Positions 44,784-53,328 of a stretch of DNA of 64,000 nt are shown piece after piece. Position 1 is the first letter of the stretch; every line of letters starts with the position of its first letter. The notes beneath the pieces are model-generated. The model was given only the letters and a program-made list of their open reading frames with translations, was not told where the DNA came from and did not search any database. Source of the stretch: Telluribacter humicola (GTDB lineage Bacteria; Bacteroidota; Bacteroidia; Cytophagales; Spirosomataceae). The stretch is taken from the NCBI RefSeq assembly GCF_017355935.1, contig NZ_JAFIQT010000008.1, positions 124,001 to 188,000 of the forward strand. Direction: 5' to 3'. Both the position numbers and the translations under genes were made by a program.

Positions 44784-45878
44784 ATGAAATCCAGATACAT
44801 CTCAGGCCTGATCGTATTAGCTATGATAGGCTGCAAATCAGGTGAAGAAGGCACTACGCCTACTTACAAAGAACTAACCGAAGCGGTGTATGCATCGGGT
44901 AACGTGTACCCGCAGAACGAATACAAACTCTTTGCCGAGGCTGATGGGGTACTTACCCAGCAACTGGTCAACGAAGGCGACAGCGTAAGCAATAACCAGC
45001 TCCTGTTCGTGCTGGCAAGCGCGGCTACGGATGCCCGTTCACAGGCCGCCGCCAACATCTACCGCCAGACTGAAGCGAACCTGTCTCAGACTTCGCCCGT
45101 ACTAAGCGAGTTGGAAGCACAGATACGTACCACCCGTACCCGGCTGGAGAATGACTCGGTCAACTACTTTCGCCTGAAAGGCCTTTACGAGCGGAACGCT
45201 ACCTCACGGGCTGAGTTTGAACGGGCCGAGCTAGTCTACCGCACCAGCCGCAATGAACTGGCGGCGCGTCAGCAGTCTCTGCAGCGCACTCGAAATCAAT
45301 TGTACGTTGACTTGCAGAATGCCCGTAGCCAGTACCGGGTCACCTCCGTCGATGCCAGTAACTACCGCCTGCGTAGCTACGGCAATGGTAAGGTATACGA
45401 GGTGTACAAAAAGCCGGGAGAACTGGTACGCCGTACCGAAGCCGTAGCCCTGATCGGTAGTGGGAACAGTACCTACGTACAAATGGCGGTGGACGAAAGC
45501 GATTTTACCAAAGTGAAGGTAGGGCAGGAGGTACTCATTAAAGTCGATGCCTTCAATCAGAAAGTATATAAAGCCCGTGTCTCCAAGATCTACCCCAAGC
45601 TCAACCGTGTAGACCAGTCGTTTCGGGTAGATGCGGAGTTTGAAGGCGAAGCCCCCGAAGGGTACTATGGTCTGACGGTGGAAGCCAACATCATTATCAG
45701 TCAGAATCCCCGCGCTCTGACTATACCCAAGTCGTACGTTGTAGGTGGTGATAGTCTATGGGTCGAAGAAGGGGGAGAAAAGAAAAAGATCCGGATCAGC
45801 AAAGGTGCCGAAAACCTGGACCTGGTAGAGGTGAAGAGCGGGCTGACCGAGAGTAGTGTTGTCCTAAAGCCAATTTAA
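44784..45878 (+). CDS. Periplasmic adaptor (membrane-fusion) lipoprotein
   Basis: 364 residues. MKSRYISGLIVLAMIGC is a lipoprotein signal (lipobox MIGC). NEYKLFAEADGVLTQQLVNEGDSV is the lipoyl-like half motif, followed by a coiled-coil hairpin (about residues 90-185) and a beta-barrel region with YVQMAVDESDFTKVKVGQEVLIKVDAF. It bridges the inner-membrane permease and the TolC duct. The stop codon is one base before a 470-bp inserted element that separates it from the permease. Confidence 0.92.
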   Translation: MKSRYISGLIVLAMIGCKSGEEGTTPTYKELTEAVYASGNVYPQNEYKLFAEADGVLTQQLVNEGDSVSNNQLLFVLASAATDARSQAAANIYRQTEANLSQTSPVLSELEAQIRTTRTRLENDSVNYFRLKGLYERNATSRAEFERAELVYRTSRNELAARQQSLQRTRNQLYVDLQNARSQYRVTSVDASNYRLRSYGNGKVYEVYKKPGELVRRTEAVALIGSGNSTYVQMAVDESDFTKVKVGQEVLIKVDAFNQKVYKARVSKIYPKLNRVDQSFRVDAEFEGEAPEGYYGLTVEANIIISQNPRALTIPKSYVVGGDSLWVEEGGEKKKIRISKGAENLDLVEVKSGLTESSVVLKPI

Positions 45879-45879
45879 G

Positions 45880-45916
45880 TTTAACCACAGAGTTAAATGA
45901 GGTTTGGCACAGAGTT
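45880..45916 (+). repeat. Left terminal inverted repeat of the GxxExxY unit
   Basis: Begins TTTAACCACAGAG and ends GGCACAGAGTT; the word CACAGAGTT occurs twice within it. It starts one base after the stop codon of the adaptor gene. Confidence 0.88.
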
Positions 45917-45930
45917 CAAAAGAGTAAAAA

Positions 45931-46302
45931 ATGGATGTTAATCAAGTGACACATAAGGTACTAAACTGTGCTTTTGAAGTGCATACCGCCTTAGGCCCAG
46001 GATTGCTGGAGAGTGCGTATAAAGAATGTCTCTTCTATGAGCTTACTCTGCGAGGTATTTATGTAGAGAAGGAGAAGCCAATGCCCCTGGTGTTTAAAGA
46101 AGTAAAACTCGACTGCGGATATAGAATTGATCTATTCGTAGAAAATCAACTGGTAGTTGAGCTTAAGGCGGTTGATGCAATCCATGATGTACATATAGCT
46201 CAGGTACTTACCTATATGCGGTTGAGTAACTCAAAGGTGGGACTACTACTCAATTTTGATGTGACAAGCCTCAAGAACGGTATCAAGAGATTAGCTCTTT
46301 AA
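45931..46302 (+). CDS. GxxExxY family protein, predicted nuclease fold
   Basis: 123 residues. The naming motif is GPGLLESAY (about residues 23-31), followed by a PD-(D/E)xK-like core: GYRIDLFVENQLVVELKAVDAI with Asp and ELK in the expected order. Members of this family are small, often multi-copy, with unknown function. The gene begins 14 bp after the left inverted repeat and ends 10 bp before the right one, inside an efflux operon with which it shares no evident function. Confidence 0.9.
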   Translation: MDVNQVTHKVLNCAFEVHTALGPGLLESAYKECLFYELTLRGIYVEKEKPMPLVFKEVKLDCGYRIDLFVENQLVVELKAVDAIHDVHIAQVLTYMRLSNSKVGLLLNFDVTSLKNGIKRLAL

Positions 46303-46312
46303 AAACTCATAT

Positions 46313-46349
46313 AACTCTGTGCCATACCTCATTTACCTCTGTGGTTAAA
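46313..46349 (-). repeat. Right terminal inverted repeat of the GxxExxY unit
   Basis: Reverse complement of the left end with two mismatches. Its last bases overlap a possible GTG start of the permease frame; the true permease ATG at 46368 lies beyond it. Confidence 0.88.
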
Positions 46350-46367
46350 ATCATTCATTCTGGAACC

Positions 46368-47618
46368 ATGAATCTAAAAATAGCCTTTAATATCGCGCAG
46401 ACGCACTTGCTGACCAAGAAGAAGCAAACCATGGTGGCCATGCTGGGCGTTACCTTCGGGATCGCCATGTTCATCGTCATGATCAGCTTTATGCAGGGCG
46501 TCAACCAGTTCCTGGAAGACTCCGCCCTGGATGCTTCGCCGCACGTGCGCATATACAAGCAGATCACCTCCGACCGTCCCAGTATTATAGAGACCATCAA
46601 TCCCGATGGCCTTAACGTGGTACACCACCAGAAGCCCAAGCAGGAACTGGCTCGTATCAAGAATGGCCTGGTGATAGCCCGGAACATTGAGCAGCAGCCG
46701 GAGGTACTGGGCGTATCGCCGCAGGTAAGTACGCAGGTGTTTTTCAACGTGGGCTCTGTGCCCGTGCCGGGTACCCTGGCCGGGGTGGATGTCATGCGAG
46801 AGGAGAAGCTTTATCGCCTGAGCCAGCGCATGAAGTCGGGTACCATCGAAGACCTGCAGTCCAATTCCAACGGAGTTATTCTGGGGCGTCTCCTGGCCCG
46901 CAAGCTCAACCTCAAAGTAGGCGACAAGGTCAATGTGACCTCCTCGACGGGTGGTACCGCACTGCTGCGGGTAGTAGGGGTATTCAGCTTTGGTATTCAG
47001 ACGGTTGACGACGCCCGTGGCTACGTCAACCAGGCCAAGGTACAGGAGTTGATTCAGAAGGATGCCAACTACATCACCGACCTGCATATCAAGATGAAAG
47101 ACCCCATGCAGGCCATTCCTTTTGGGCAGCAACTGGCCCGGCAGTACGATTACAAGGTGGAAGACTGGGCGACGGCCAATCAGGCTATCCTGGCTGGGGA
47201 AAAGATCCGGGGCGTTATGACGTTTGTAGTTTCATTTACCCTGCTGGTAGTGGCGGGCTTCGGGATCTACAACATCATGAACATGAACGTCATGAACAAG
47301 ATCAAAGATATCGCCATTCTGAAAGCTACGGGTTTTGGAGGCAAAGACGTCATCGCCATCTTCATGATCCAGTCCATCATCATTGGTTTTTTGGGAGCTA
47401 TATTGGGTGTAGTGATTGGGTTCAGCCTTAGCTACATACTCTCCATCACGCCCTTCGACGCCGGAGACTTCCTGGCTATCGATACCTTCCCGGTCAAGTT
47501 TGATCTGAAGTACTACATACTGGGGGTGCTGTTCGGAGTTATTACGACGTTGCTGGCAGGGTACTTCCCCTCCAAACGAGCCGCCAAAATAGATCCCGTT
47601 GAAATTTTAAGAGGTTAA
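46368..47618 (+). CDS. ABC exporter permease, MacB/FtsX type
   Basis: 416 residues from the ATG at 46368. A first membrane helix (MVAMLGVTFGIAMFIVMISFM) is followed by a large periplasmic domain (about residues 45-270) and three C-terminal helices, with GFGIYNIMNMNVMNKIKDIAILKATGFGGKDVIAIFMIQS, the FtsX/LolE/MacB signature. With the TolC duct, the adaptor and the ATPase it forms a tripartite MacAB-like system for drugs, peptides or lipids. The 5' spacer is occupied by the inserted GxxExxY unit. Confidence 0.93.
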   Translation: MNLKIAFNIAQTHLLTKKKQTMVAMLGVTFGIAMFIVMISFMQGVNQFLEDSALDASPHVRIYKQITSDRPSIIETINPDGLNVVHHQKPKQELARIKNGLVIARNIEQQPEVLGVSPQVSTQVFFNVGSVPVPGTLAGVDVMREEKLYRLSQRMKSGTIEDLQSNSNGVILGRLLARKLNLKVGDKVNVTSSTGGTALLRVVGVFSFGIQTVDDARGYVNQAKVQELIQKDANYITDLHIKMKDPMQAIPFGQQLARQYDYKVEDWATANQAILAGEKIRGVMTFVVSFTLLVVAGFGIYNIMNMNVMNKIKDIAILKATGFGGKDVIAIFMIQSIIIGFLGAILGVVIGFSLSYILSITPFDAGDFLAIDTFPVKFDLKYYILGVLFGVITTLLAGYFPSKRAAKIDPVEILRG

Positions 47619-47674
47619 CGAGGTACTCAATGCGTGAAGCGGGCAACGCTCATAAACTCATAGACTTTAAACTC

Positions 47675-48382
47675 ATGGACTCTCAAAAAACGGCTGTTCT
47701 TAAAGCCACGAATATAAATAAGTACTTCACCGAGCCGGTCAGGTTTCAGGTGCTGAAAGACATTAGTTTTGAAGTACAAAAGGGTGAGTTTCTATCCATC
47801 ATCGGGAAGTCCGGTTGTGGCAAATCTACCCTGCTCTACATCCTGTCAACCATGGATACCAGCTATGACGGTACTCTGGAGGTAAACGGACAGCCGCTCA
47901 CGGGCAGGAGTCAGGATCAACTGGCGACATTTCGTAATGAGCACCTGGGGTTCGTGTTTCAGTTTCACTTTCTGTTGCCCGAGTTTTCAGTATTGCAGAA
48001 TGTCATGCTACCGGGACTGAAACTGGGCAAGTTTCCAACCCGCGAGGTGGAGGAACGAGCCTACCAGAAACTGCGGCTGGTAGATATGCACGAGCACGCC
48101 CTGAAGCCCTCGTCCAAGCTATCGGGCGGGCAGCAGCAGCGGGTAGCTATCGCCAGAGCCCTAATTAATGAGCCTACTATTATTATGGGTGATGAGCCTA
48201 CCGGCAACCTGGACAAGGCCAACTCGGAGATGGTATTTGATATATTCAGGGAAATTTCCCGTACCAACGGCCAAACCATCATCACCGTGACGCACGATCC
48301 TGACTTTGCTGCGGGTGGTGACCGGATCATTGAGATGTCGGATGGAAAAATAATCTCACACGGCTATGAAGCTAAAATTTAA
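47675..48382 (+). CDS. ABC exporter ATPase, LolD/MacB type
   Basis: 235 residues from the ATG at 47675; 15 upstream in-frame codons are dropped. Walker A GKSGCGKSTLL, signature LSGGQQQRVAIARAL, Walker B IIMGDEPTGNLD, and the Q-loop FQFHFLLPEFSV with the LolD-like FHFLLPE wording. It powers the permease upstream. Its 3' end overlaps the sensor kinase start by 17 bp. Confidence 0.95.
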   Translation: MDSQKTAVLKATNINKYFTEPVRFQVLKDISFEVQKGEFLSIIGKSGCGKSTLLYILSTMDTSYDGTLEVNGQPLTGRSQDQLATFRNEHLGFVFQFHFLLPEFSVLQNVMLPGLKLGKFPTREVEERAYQKLRLVDMHEHALKPSSKLSGGQQQRVAIARALINEPTIIMGDEPTGNLDKANSEMVFDIFREISRTNGQTIITVTHDPDFAAGGDRIIEMSDGKIISHGYEAKI

Positions 48383-49391
48383 CCTCTACGTCGAGCTGAT
48401 CTTTGGCTTTTTTACCCTCTTAGGGTTTGCCGCTCGCTTTTGGGCCGTTCCCGAGGTGGGCTTAGGCATCCACATCATATTCGCCATTATCCAGTTCATT
48501 TTCATGAATCTGATCTGGATCTTTTACTACTGGCTGGACTACAAGCTCAACCGGGTTATGCCTTTTGATCGGGGCATTGGCCGACGGGTAGTGGTGCAGT
48601 TGCTGATCGGCTGGGGAGTCCTAAAGCTTTTCCTGATTCCGGTGGGGGCATTCTTTTTAGTGATCGCTATACCTTCCATTGCCGCATATATTAATAAACT
48701 TAACGTCGTATTCATCGTGCTTACCGCTTTCTTCGGAAGTACCGTCATGAATTCGGGATTTATAGCCATGCATTTTCTGAAGCGCTGGAAGGAGGATGCT
48801 GTCCGGGCGGCCAATCTGGAAAAGGAAAAAGCACAGGTACAGTTCAACAACCTCCGCAATCAGGTCAATCCGCACTTCCTGTTCAACAGCCTGGCATCAC
48901 TGGACACGCTCATTCAGGAAAACCCCGCTCTGGCGCGGCAGTTTGTCCACCAGCTTTCTAAGGTATACCGCTATGTACTCCAGAGCCAGGAGAAGGGGCT
49001 GGTCCCGCTGGAGACGGAAGTTGATTTTGTGAACAACTACATCTCGCTGCTGAAAGCCCGCTTCAACGGCTTCCTGCGGGTAGATATCAGTATACCCGAC
49101 GAGCTCTACGAGCGACCCATCGTACCCGTGACGCTGCAGGTACTGATTGAGAATGCCATCAAGCACAATGTCATCAACCAGGAGCACCCGTTGCAGATCG
49201 AGGTAGGAGCCAACGAGGACCAACTGGTCGTGACGAATACAGTCTGGAAAAAGCGGCAGGTAGAAACCTCCAATGGTTATGGCCTCAAGAATCTGAAGGC
49301 CCTGTACCACTACCTCAGCAAGGAAGATGTACAGGTCGAGGAGTCGGCCGATCGGTTCACGGTACGGGTTCCCTGGGCCGTTGAAGGGTAG
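48366..49391 (+). CDS. LytS-type sensor histidine kinase
   Basis: 341 residues. Four hydrophobic segments (about residues 8-140) precede the His_kinase domain with the phospho-accepting His170 in NQVNPHFLFNSL, then VPVTLQVLIENAIKHNV (N box) and NGYGLKNLKALYHYL (G box). It overlaps the ATPase gene by 17 bp, so kinase and exporter are coupled and it may sense the exported compound or envelope stress. The usual LytTR partner gene is missing downstream. Confidence 0.93.
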   Translation: MKLKFNLYVELIFGFFTLLGFAARFWAVPEVGLGIHIIFAIIQFIFMNLIWIFYYWLDYKLNRVMPFDRGIGRRVVVQLLIGWGVLKLFLIPVGAFFLVIAIPSIAAYINKLNVVFIVLTAFFGSTVMNSGFIAMHFLKRWKEDAVRAANLEKEKAQVQFNNLRNQVNPHFLFNSLASLDTLIQENPALARQFVHQLSKVYRYVLQSQEKGLVPLETEVDFVNNYISLLKARFNGFLRVDISIPDELYERPIVPVTLQVLIENAIKHNVINQEHPLQIEVGANEDQLVVTNTVWKKRQVETSNGYGLKNLKALYHYLSKEDVQVEESADRFTVRVPWAVEG

Positions 49392-49476
49392 CTGAGCGCC
49401 ATCTTTGCCAATAGGTTTTTCTGCACCTGAGCATAATAATGGTTACCTTCACGGCCAGAAATCTAACGGATAAATC

Positions 49477-50229
49477 GTGGCCTGGTATCATACATTTTTT
49501 GAAGGCTTGCCCCAGCAAGCCTGGAAGCTCAATCAGAACGAAGAGTACACAGAGTGGGAGGTAGACTTCCTGGCGGATGTACTCGAACTGGAACCGAACA
49601 GCCGCGTGCTGGATGTATTTGGAGGTTACGGCCGCCACGCGTTACCGCTGGCGGAGCGGGGCTACCGGCTTACCAGTGTAGACATAGCAAAGGGGTATTG
49701 CGAGGAGCTGAGCCAGGCCGCTACTGCCGGGGAGTTGCCGGTAGAGGTAATTTGCGGCGATTTCCTGACCATACCCCTCGAAGGCGGAAAGTTTCAGGCG
49801 GCTTATTGTATGGGCAATAGCTTTAGCTTCTTCCCCTATGAGCAGATGGTTCCCTTTATTCAGCGTATCGCCGATCTGATGGAGCCGGGTGCCCGCTTTG
49901 TAGCCCATACCGAACTCGTTGCCGAAAGTGTACTGCCTCATTTTGTAAATCGGAGCTGGATGCCAGTAGGAGAAGGCGATGAGGAATTGATCTTCCTGAT
50001 GAATAGTACCTATAACCCCCTGGAAGGCTGTATAGAAGCCGAGCTCACCTATGTGAAGGGTATCGAACGCCTTAGCCACGTAGTACAGCAGTATATCTAC
50101 TCCCTGGCCGAACTGAAGCGCATATTCAGCCTCGCCGGTCTCACCATTACCGAAACCTTCACAGATCTGGACGGCGAACCTTTCCGCCTGGGCGACGAGC
50201 AGTTATACCTGCTGGCGGTGAAGGAGTAG
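49477..50229 (+). CDS. SAM-dependent methyltransferase
   Basis: 250 residues starting at a GTG (49477). SAM-binding motif I is VLDVFGGYGRHALPLAERGY, motif II is TSVDIAKGYCEEL and motif III is VICGDFLTIPLEGGKFQAAYCMGNSFSFF. The class I fold is clear, the substrate is not. A beta-sheet insert near residues 150-200 fits family members that modify small molecules. It is 85 bp from the kinase gene and may not belong to that operon. Confidence 0.88.
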   Translation: MAWYHTFFEGLPQQAWKLNQNEEYTEWEVDFLADVLELEPNSRVLDVFGGYGRHALPLAERGYRLTSVDIAKGYCEELSQAATAGELPVEVICGDFLTIPLEGGKFQAAYCMGNSFSFFPYEQMVPFIQRIADLMEPGARFVAHTELVAESVLPHFVNRSWMPVGEGDEELIFLMNSTYNPLEGCIEAELTYVKGIERLSHVVQQYIYSLAELKRIFSLAGLTITETFTDLDGEPFRLGDEQLYLLAVKE

Positions 50230-50373
50230 GGGAGTTTATGAATTAGGTTAATAAGGAGGAAAGCAGGAAGGGAGGAAAGTGATAAGGGGCGTCGTGTGGG
50301 AAGTAAGAATGCCCATACTGCCCCTATTTATCTTTTTAATTTCCTCTTCCCGCTCTTTCACTCATTCGCTCAT

Positions 50374-51780
50374 TCACTCTTTGTTAGAGTACACGGAGGT
50401 GGTACGGGGAATGTCCGTTTTGGCCAGGGTACCAAAGCCTCCTTTTATATCCATCACCTTATCAAAGCCTCTTGATTTCAGGATAGAAGCCGCTACCATG
50501 GAGCGGTAGCCGCCGGCGCAGTGCAGGTATATGGTCTTGTCCTTGGGGTACTCCGCCATTTGTTCGCTGATGTAGTCGAGGGGTAGGTTAAGGGCACCTT
50601 CTACGTGTCCGGCCTCGTACTCATTGGGCTTGCGTACATCTACAACCGTCAGATTCTCTCCCTTGATTTGCTCTGCCAGTTGCTCCGCCGTAATGGATTC
50701 GATAGTATCTACCTCCTTACCGGCTCCAACCCAAGCTTCCAGGCCACCATCAAGGTAACCCAGGGTATAGTCGTAGCCTACACGGGCCAGCCGCGTTACA
50801 ACTTCCTCTTCCCGGCCGGACTGGGTAATGATCAGCAGCGGTTGTTTCAGATCCGGAATAAGAGCACCTACCCAGGGGGCAAAGCTACCGTCAATACCAA
50901 TGTTGATGGAGTTAGGAACAAATCCTTTGGCGAACTCCGGGGCAGGGCGCGTATCCAGTACCAGGGCTCCGGCGGCGTTGGCCGCCGCTTCAAAAGCCTC
51001 CGGGCTCAGCGCCTGTACGCCCCGTTCCAGTACCTCGTCTATGCTGTCGTAGCCTTCCCGGTTCATTCGTACGTTCTGGGGGAAGTACTGCGGCGGTGCC
51101 AGCAGTCCATCTGTTACTTCCTTTATGAACTCTTCGCGGGTCATATTGGCCCGCAGGGCGTAGTTGGTCCGCTTTTGGTTGCCCATCGTGTCGTAGGTTT
51201 CCTTACTCATGTTCTTTCCGCAGGCCGATCCCGCTCCATGAGCCGGATACACGATTACCTCGTCGGGTAGGGGCATGATCTTGCCGCGGAGGCTGTCGTA
51301 CAGGTAGCCCGCCAGGTCGTGCATAGTTAGATTACTCTTCTGCGCCAGATCGGGACGGCCTACATCACCAATGAACAGGGTATCTCCGCTGAATAGGGCG
51401 TTGGGCGTACCCTGTTCGTCCAGGAGCAGGTAGCAGGTCGACTCCATCGTATGACCGGGGGTATGAATAGCCCTGATCGTTACCTTACCTACTTTAAACT
51501 CCTCCCCATCCCGTGCTATATGAGCGTCAAAGCTGGGATTCGCCTGGGGACCGTACACAATGGGAGCCCCCGTTTTCTGCGACAGGTCCAGGTGACCCGA
51601 TACAAAGTCAGCGTGGAAGTGGGTTTCGAATACGTACTTGATCGTGACTCCTTCGCGGTGGGCCTTTTCGATGTAGGGCCCCACTTCGCGCAGAGGGTCA
51701 ATGACTGCCGCTTCTCCGTCTGACTGTATAAAGTAGGCGCCCTGCGCCAGGCAGCCGGTATAGATCTGTTCAATTTTCAT
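50374..51780 (-). CDS. Persulfide dioxygenase-rhodanese fusion (CstB/ETHE1-like)
   Basis: 468 residues. The metallo-beta-lactamase domain has ETHFHADFVSGH (His54, His56, Asp58, His63) and HTPGHTMES; it oxidises persulfides such as glutathione or bacillithiol persulfide with non-haem iron. Two rhodanese domains follow: in the first, the catalytic Cys is replaced by Thr319 (TQSGREEE), in the second Cys421 is kept (LHCAGGYRS). Role: hydrogen sulfide detoxification. An inverted repeat just upstream (51826-51858) may be an operator. Start ATG complement at 51778-51780. Confidence 0.92.
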   Translation of the reverse strand: MKIEQIYTGCLAQGAYFIQSDGEAAVIDPLREVGPYIEKAHREGVTIKYVFETHFHADFVSGHLDLSQKTGAPIVYGPQANPSFDAHIARDGEEFKVGKVTIRAIHTPGHTMESTCYLLLDEQGTPNALFSGDTLFIGDVGRPDLAQKSNLTMHDLAGYLYDSLRGKIMPLPDEVIVYPAHGAGSACGKNMSKETYDTMGNQKRTNYALRANMTREEFIKEVTDGLLAPPQYFPQNVRMNREGYDSIDEVLERGVQALSPEAFEAAANAAGALVLDTRPAPEFAKGFVPNSINIGIDGSFAPWVGALIPDLKQPLLIITQSGREEEVVTRLARVGYDYTLGYLDGGLEAWVGAGKEVDTIESITAEQLAEQIKGENLTVVDVRKPNEYEAGHVEGALNLPLDYISEQMAEYPKDKTIYLHCAGGYRSMVAASILKSRGFDKVMDIKGGFGTLAKTDIPRTTSVYSNKE

Positions 51781-51825
51781 GACGTGATGAGTGTAAGGTA
51801 GTTTGTTGTGAACAACAGGTCTAAG

Positions 51826-51858
51826 GTATAGCTATTAAACCTTTTTTTATAGCTATAC
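51826..51858. promoter_or_regulatory. Inverted repeats upstream of the persulfide dioxygenase gene
   Basis: GTATAGCTAT (51826-51835) and ATAGCTATAC (51849-51858) are exact inverted copies with a 13-bp spacer; a second palindrome GTTGTGAACAAC lies at 51805-51816. Either could be a repressor site for a sulfide or redox sensor; no regulator gene is adjacent. Confidence 0.35.
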
Positions 51859-51942
51859 AACAAAAAGGGAGGTACCTGCTGGTTCCCTTCCCTCCGTTTT
51901 ACAGAGATCTCCTCTCTGTGATAGATTAGTACTTTACCCACA

Positions 51943-53328
51943 CTATACCTGTACCAGTTTCCACTTGCCCCGTCGGAATACCCATATACCCAGCAGGGCC
52001 AGCAGCGATTCCGCAATGGGTACTGACATAAATACACCAAGCGGCCCCATCTCCAGCCCGATCGCGAGTATGTAGGCCAGCGGAATCTCGACCAGCCAGA
52101 AGCAGACCAGGTTCAGCAGGGTAGGGGTGCGGGTATCACCGGCCCCATTGAGCGCCTGGATGATCACCATCCCGAAAGCGTAGAAGCCGTAGCCCATACA
52201 CAGTACCCGTAGCGCCCGTACGCCCGTGTCTACTACCGCCGGGGTAGAGTTGAACCAGCCGATAATGGTACTGGCCTCGATGTAGAACAAGAGCGCTACC
52301 AGCACTAGGAATACCATGTTGATATAGGCCGAGCGCCAGACCGAGGTTTCGGCCCGTTCAGGTTGGTTGGCGCCCAGGTTCTGACCTACCAGGGTGGAGG
52401 CGGCGTTGGCCATTCCCCAGGAGGGCAGCAGCGTAAATATGATCACCCGTATGGCTATCGTATAGCCAGCTACGACATCACTGCCAAACTCGGCCAGGAT
52501 GCGCGTCAGGAATATCCAGCTCGCCGACGACACCAGAAACTGTCCCGTTCCTCCGGCCGCGATGCTAAGTATACCCGCTATAACCGGACGGTCGGGCGTA
52601 AAGTCGGCCCGGCTGATGGCAATGCCCCGGGTCGTTTTGTAGAGGTAGTACAACTGGTAACCTACCCCGACCGTACGGCCGATAGTGGTAGCTACGGCGG
52701 CTCCGGTTACGCCCATTTCGGGAAAGATGCCCCAGCCGAATATAAAGAGCGGGTCCAGTATGATGTTGAGGCCGTTGGCGATCCAGAGCGAGCGCATGGC
52801 TGCTGAGGCCGCCCCGGCCCCGCGCAGGGCACCGCTTAGCGAGTAGAGCAGCACGATTACCGGGCTACTCAGGTACTCGATCCTGGCGTAGGTAGTACCT
52901 ACCGCGATCACCTCCTCCGAGGCCCCCATCAGCCGCAGGATATGCTCCGCCGACAGGAAGCCCACCAGCCCCATCACGACCGAGACTACCAGTGAGATCA
53001 GGATCACCTGTCCGATGGCCCGTCCGGCCTGCTCGGGATTGCCTTCGCCTACCCGACGCGACACCAGGGCCGTGGCCGCCATACTGAGCCCAATGGCTAC
53101 TGAGTATACCAGCGTGATCACCGACTCGGTAAGACCTACCGTAGCGACGGCCTCAATGCTGACTTTGGATACAAAAAATACGTCTACCACCGCAAAGAGC
53201 GACTCCATGACCATCTCCAGGATCATGGGTACCGATAACAGAAATATAGCGCGGTTGATACTCCCGCTGGTATAGGTTTGCTCCGACCCGTCCAGGGCCA
53301 TACGAAGCAGCTTAAACCACTTTTTCAT
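51943..53328 (-). CDS. MATE-family multidrug exporter
   Basis: 461 residues from the ATG with complement 53326-53328; 24 upstream codons are dropped. Twelve membrane helices in two repeats; RAIFLLSVPMILEMVMESLFAVVDVFFV in helix 1 and LVSRRVGEGNPEQAGRAIGQ in the loop after helix 2 are typical of MATE (NorM/DinF-like) antiporters, which expel cationic drugs using Na+ or H+. It is in line with the persulfide dioxygenase gene but separated by 162 bp with possible terminators. Confidence 0.92.
   Translation of the reverse strand: MKKWFKLLRMALDGSEQTYTSGSINRAIFLLSVPMILEMVMESLFAVVDVFFVSKVSIEAVATVGLTESVITLVYSVAIGLSMAATALVSRRVGEGNPEQAGRAIGQVILISLVVSVVMGLVGFLSAEHILRLMGASEEVIAVGTTYARIEYLSSPVIVLLYSLSGALRGAGAASAAMRSLWIANGLNIILDPLFIFGWGIFPEMGVTGAAVATTIGRTVGVGYQLYYLYKTTRGIAISRADFTPDRPVIAGILSIAAGGTGQFLVSSASWIFLTRILAEFGSDVVAGYTIAIRVIIFTLLPSWGMANAASTLVGQNLGANQPERAETSVWRSAYINMVFLVLVALLFYIEASTIIGWFNSTPAVVDTGVRALRVLCMGYGFYAFGMVIIQALNGAGDTRTPTLLNLVCFWLVEIPLAYILAIGLEMGPLGVFMSVPIAESLLALLGIWVFRRGKWKLVQV

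Larger units (their letters stand above)
45880..46349. mobile_element. GxxExxY unit bounded by 37-bp inverted repeats
   Basis: The ends at 45880-45916 and 46313-46349 are inverted repeats identical at 35 of 37 positions. The unit holds one gene (45931-46302) and nothing else. If removed, the membrane-fusion stop and the permease ATG would be 19 bp apart, a normal operon gap. I see no target-site duplication and no transposase, so a non-autonomous or recombination-spread unit is inferred. Confidence 0.78.

Noticed and set aside
46374-47132. 252-codon frame antisense to the permease
   Set aside because: It is a shadow of the permease gene, which has clear FtsX-type motifs; the antisense product is His- and Gln-rich with no family.
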